Below are positions 5,116 through 5,164 of a stretch of 5,164 nt of DNA, piece after piece. Numbering within the stretch: position 1 is the stretch's first letter; each line of letters begins with the position of its first letter. The DNA lies in assembly GCA_020852035.1 (NCBI GenBank), contig JADZBR010000204.1:1-5164 (forward strand), read 5' to 3'. The notes under the pieces were generated by a model, which saw only the letters and a list, made by a program, of their open reading frames with translations, did no database searches and was not told the origin of the DNA. A program made the translations under genes and the position numbers. The DNA comes from Caulobacteraceae bacterium (GTDB taxonomy: Bacteria; Pseudomonadota; Alphaproteobacteria; Caulobacterales; Caulobacteraceae).

Positions 5116-5164
5116 GTTCCCTTCCCCCTGGAGGGGGGAAGGGTCAGGGATGGGGGTGGCCAAA
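5116..5164. repeat. Copy (left part) of a dispersed G/C-rich intergenic repeat with a 10-bp inverted repeat
   Basis: Directly after the stop codon of the 93-aa gene, CCCTTCCCCC (5119-5128) pairs perfectly with GGGGGAAGGG (5134-5143) around a 5-nt loop, followed by a purine-rich GGGATGGGGGTGG stretch running to the window edge. Read on the minus strand it gives PIPDPSPLQGEG, a peptide pattern I recognise from spurious translations of dispersed intergenic repeats common in alphaproteobacterial genomes. It may form a hairpin that ends or stabilises the upstream transcript, but neither side has a T-tract, so it is not a standard intrinsic terminator. Its full extent cannot be seen. Confidence 0.6.

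Noticed and set aside
5119..5143. Intrinsic terminator after the 93-aa gene
   Set aside because: The stem is strong, but no T-tract follows on either strand, so it is listed as a repeat with possible 3'-end function.
4795..5163. Minus-strand open frame (122 codons) starting in the right-edge repeat
   Set aside because: Its N-terminal PIPDPSPLQGEG is the typical spurious translation of a dispersed repeat, and the rest is antisense to the 93-aa gene.

Overview
This GC-rich window looks like chromosomal DNA of an alphaproteobacterium. The most likely group is Caulobacterales (Caulobacter/Phenylobacterium-like), judged from the wording of the GlmM, GlmS and XseA proteins, the presence of a DUF2093 gene (a family I know only from Alphaproteobacteria), and the strong G/C preference at third codon positions. 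The genus is an inference and cannot be settled from sequence reading alone.

Layout from left to right: (1) the first half of glmS on the minus strand, cut by the left edge of the window; (2) a 125-bp divergent intergenic region; (3) glmM on the plus strand with a TTG start; (4) a YhhN/TMEM86-type membrane protein on the plus strand with a GTG start and a strong ribosome binding site, 32 nt after glmM; (5) a small DUF2093 gene on the minus strand, whose stop codon interlocks with that of the YhhN gene; (6) xseA on the minus strand, just upstream of DUF2093 in the same direction; (7) an 87-bp divergent spacer containing a short palindrome; (8) a 93-codon plus-strand gene of unknown function; (9) a G/C-rich inverted repeat running off the right edge, which looks like one copy of a dispersed intergenic repeat.

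Functionally, GlmS (fructose-6-phosphate to glucosamine-6-phosphate) and GlmM (glucosamine-6-phosphate to glucosamine-1-phosphate) are consecutive steps toward UDP-GlcNAc, the precursor of peptidoglycan and lipid A. Here they sit head to head and could share control. XseA is the large subunit of exonuclease VII (single-strand DNA degradation in repair). The YhhN protein probably acts on lysoplasmalogen-type lipids in the inner membrane, but its role here is unknown.

The window is mostly housekeeping and I see no mobile element, CRISPR array, RNA gene or defence island. The points most worth a second look are a clamp-binding-like pentapeptide at the very C-terminus of XseA, the CTAG-interlocked convergent stops, the short palindromes in two intergenic regions, and the right-edge repeat.
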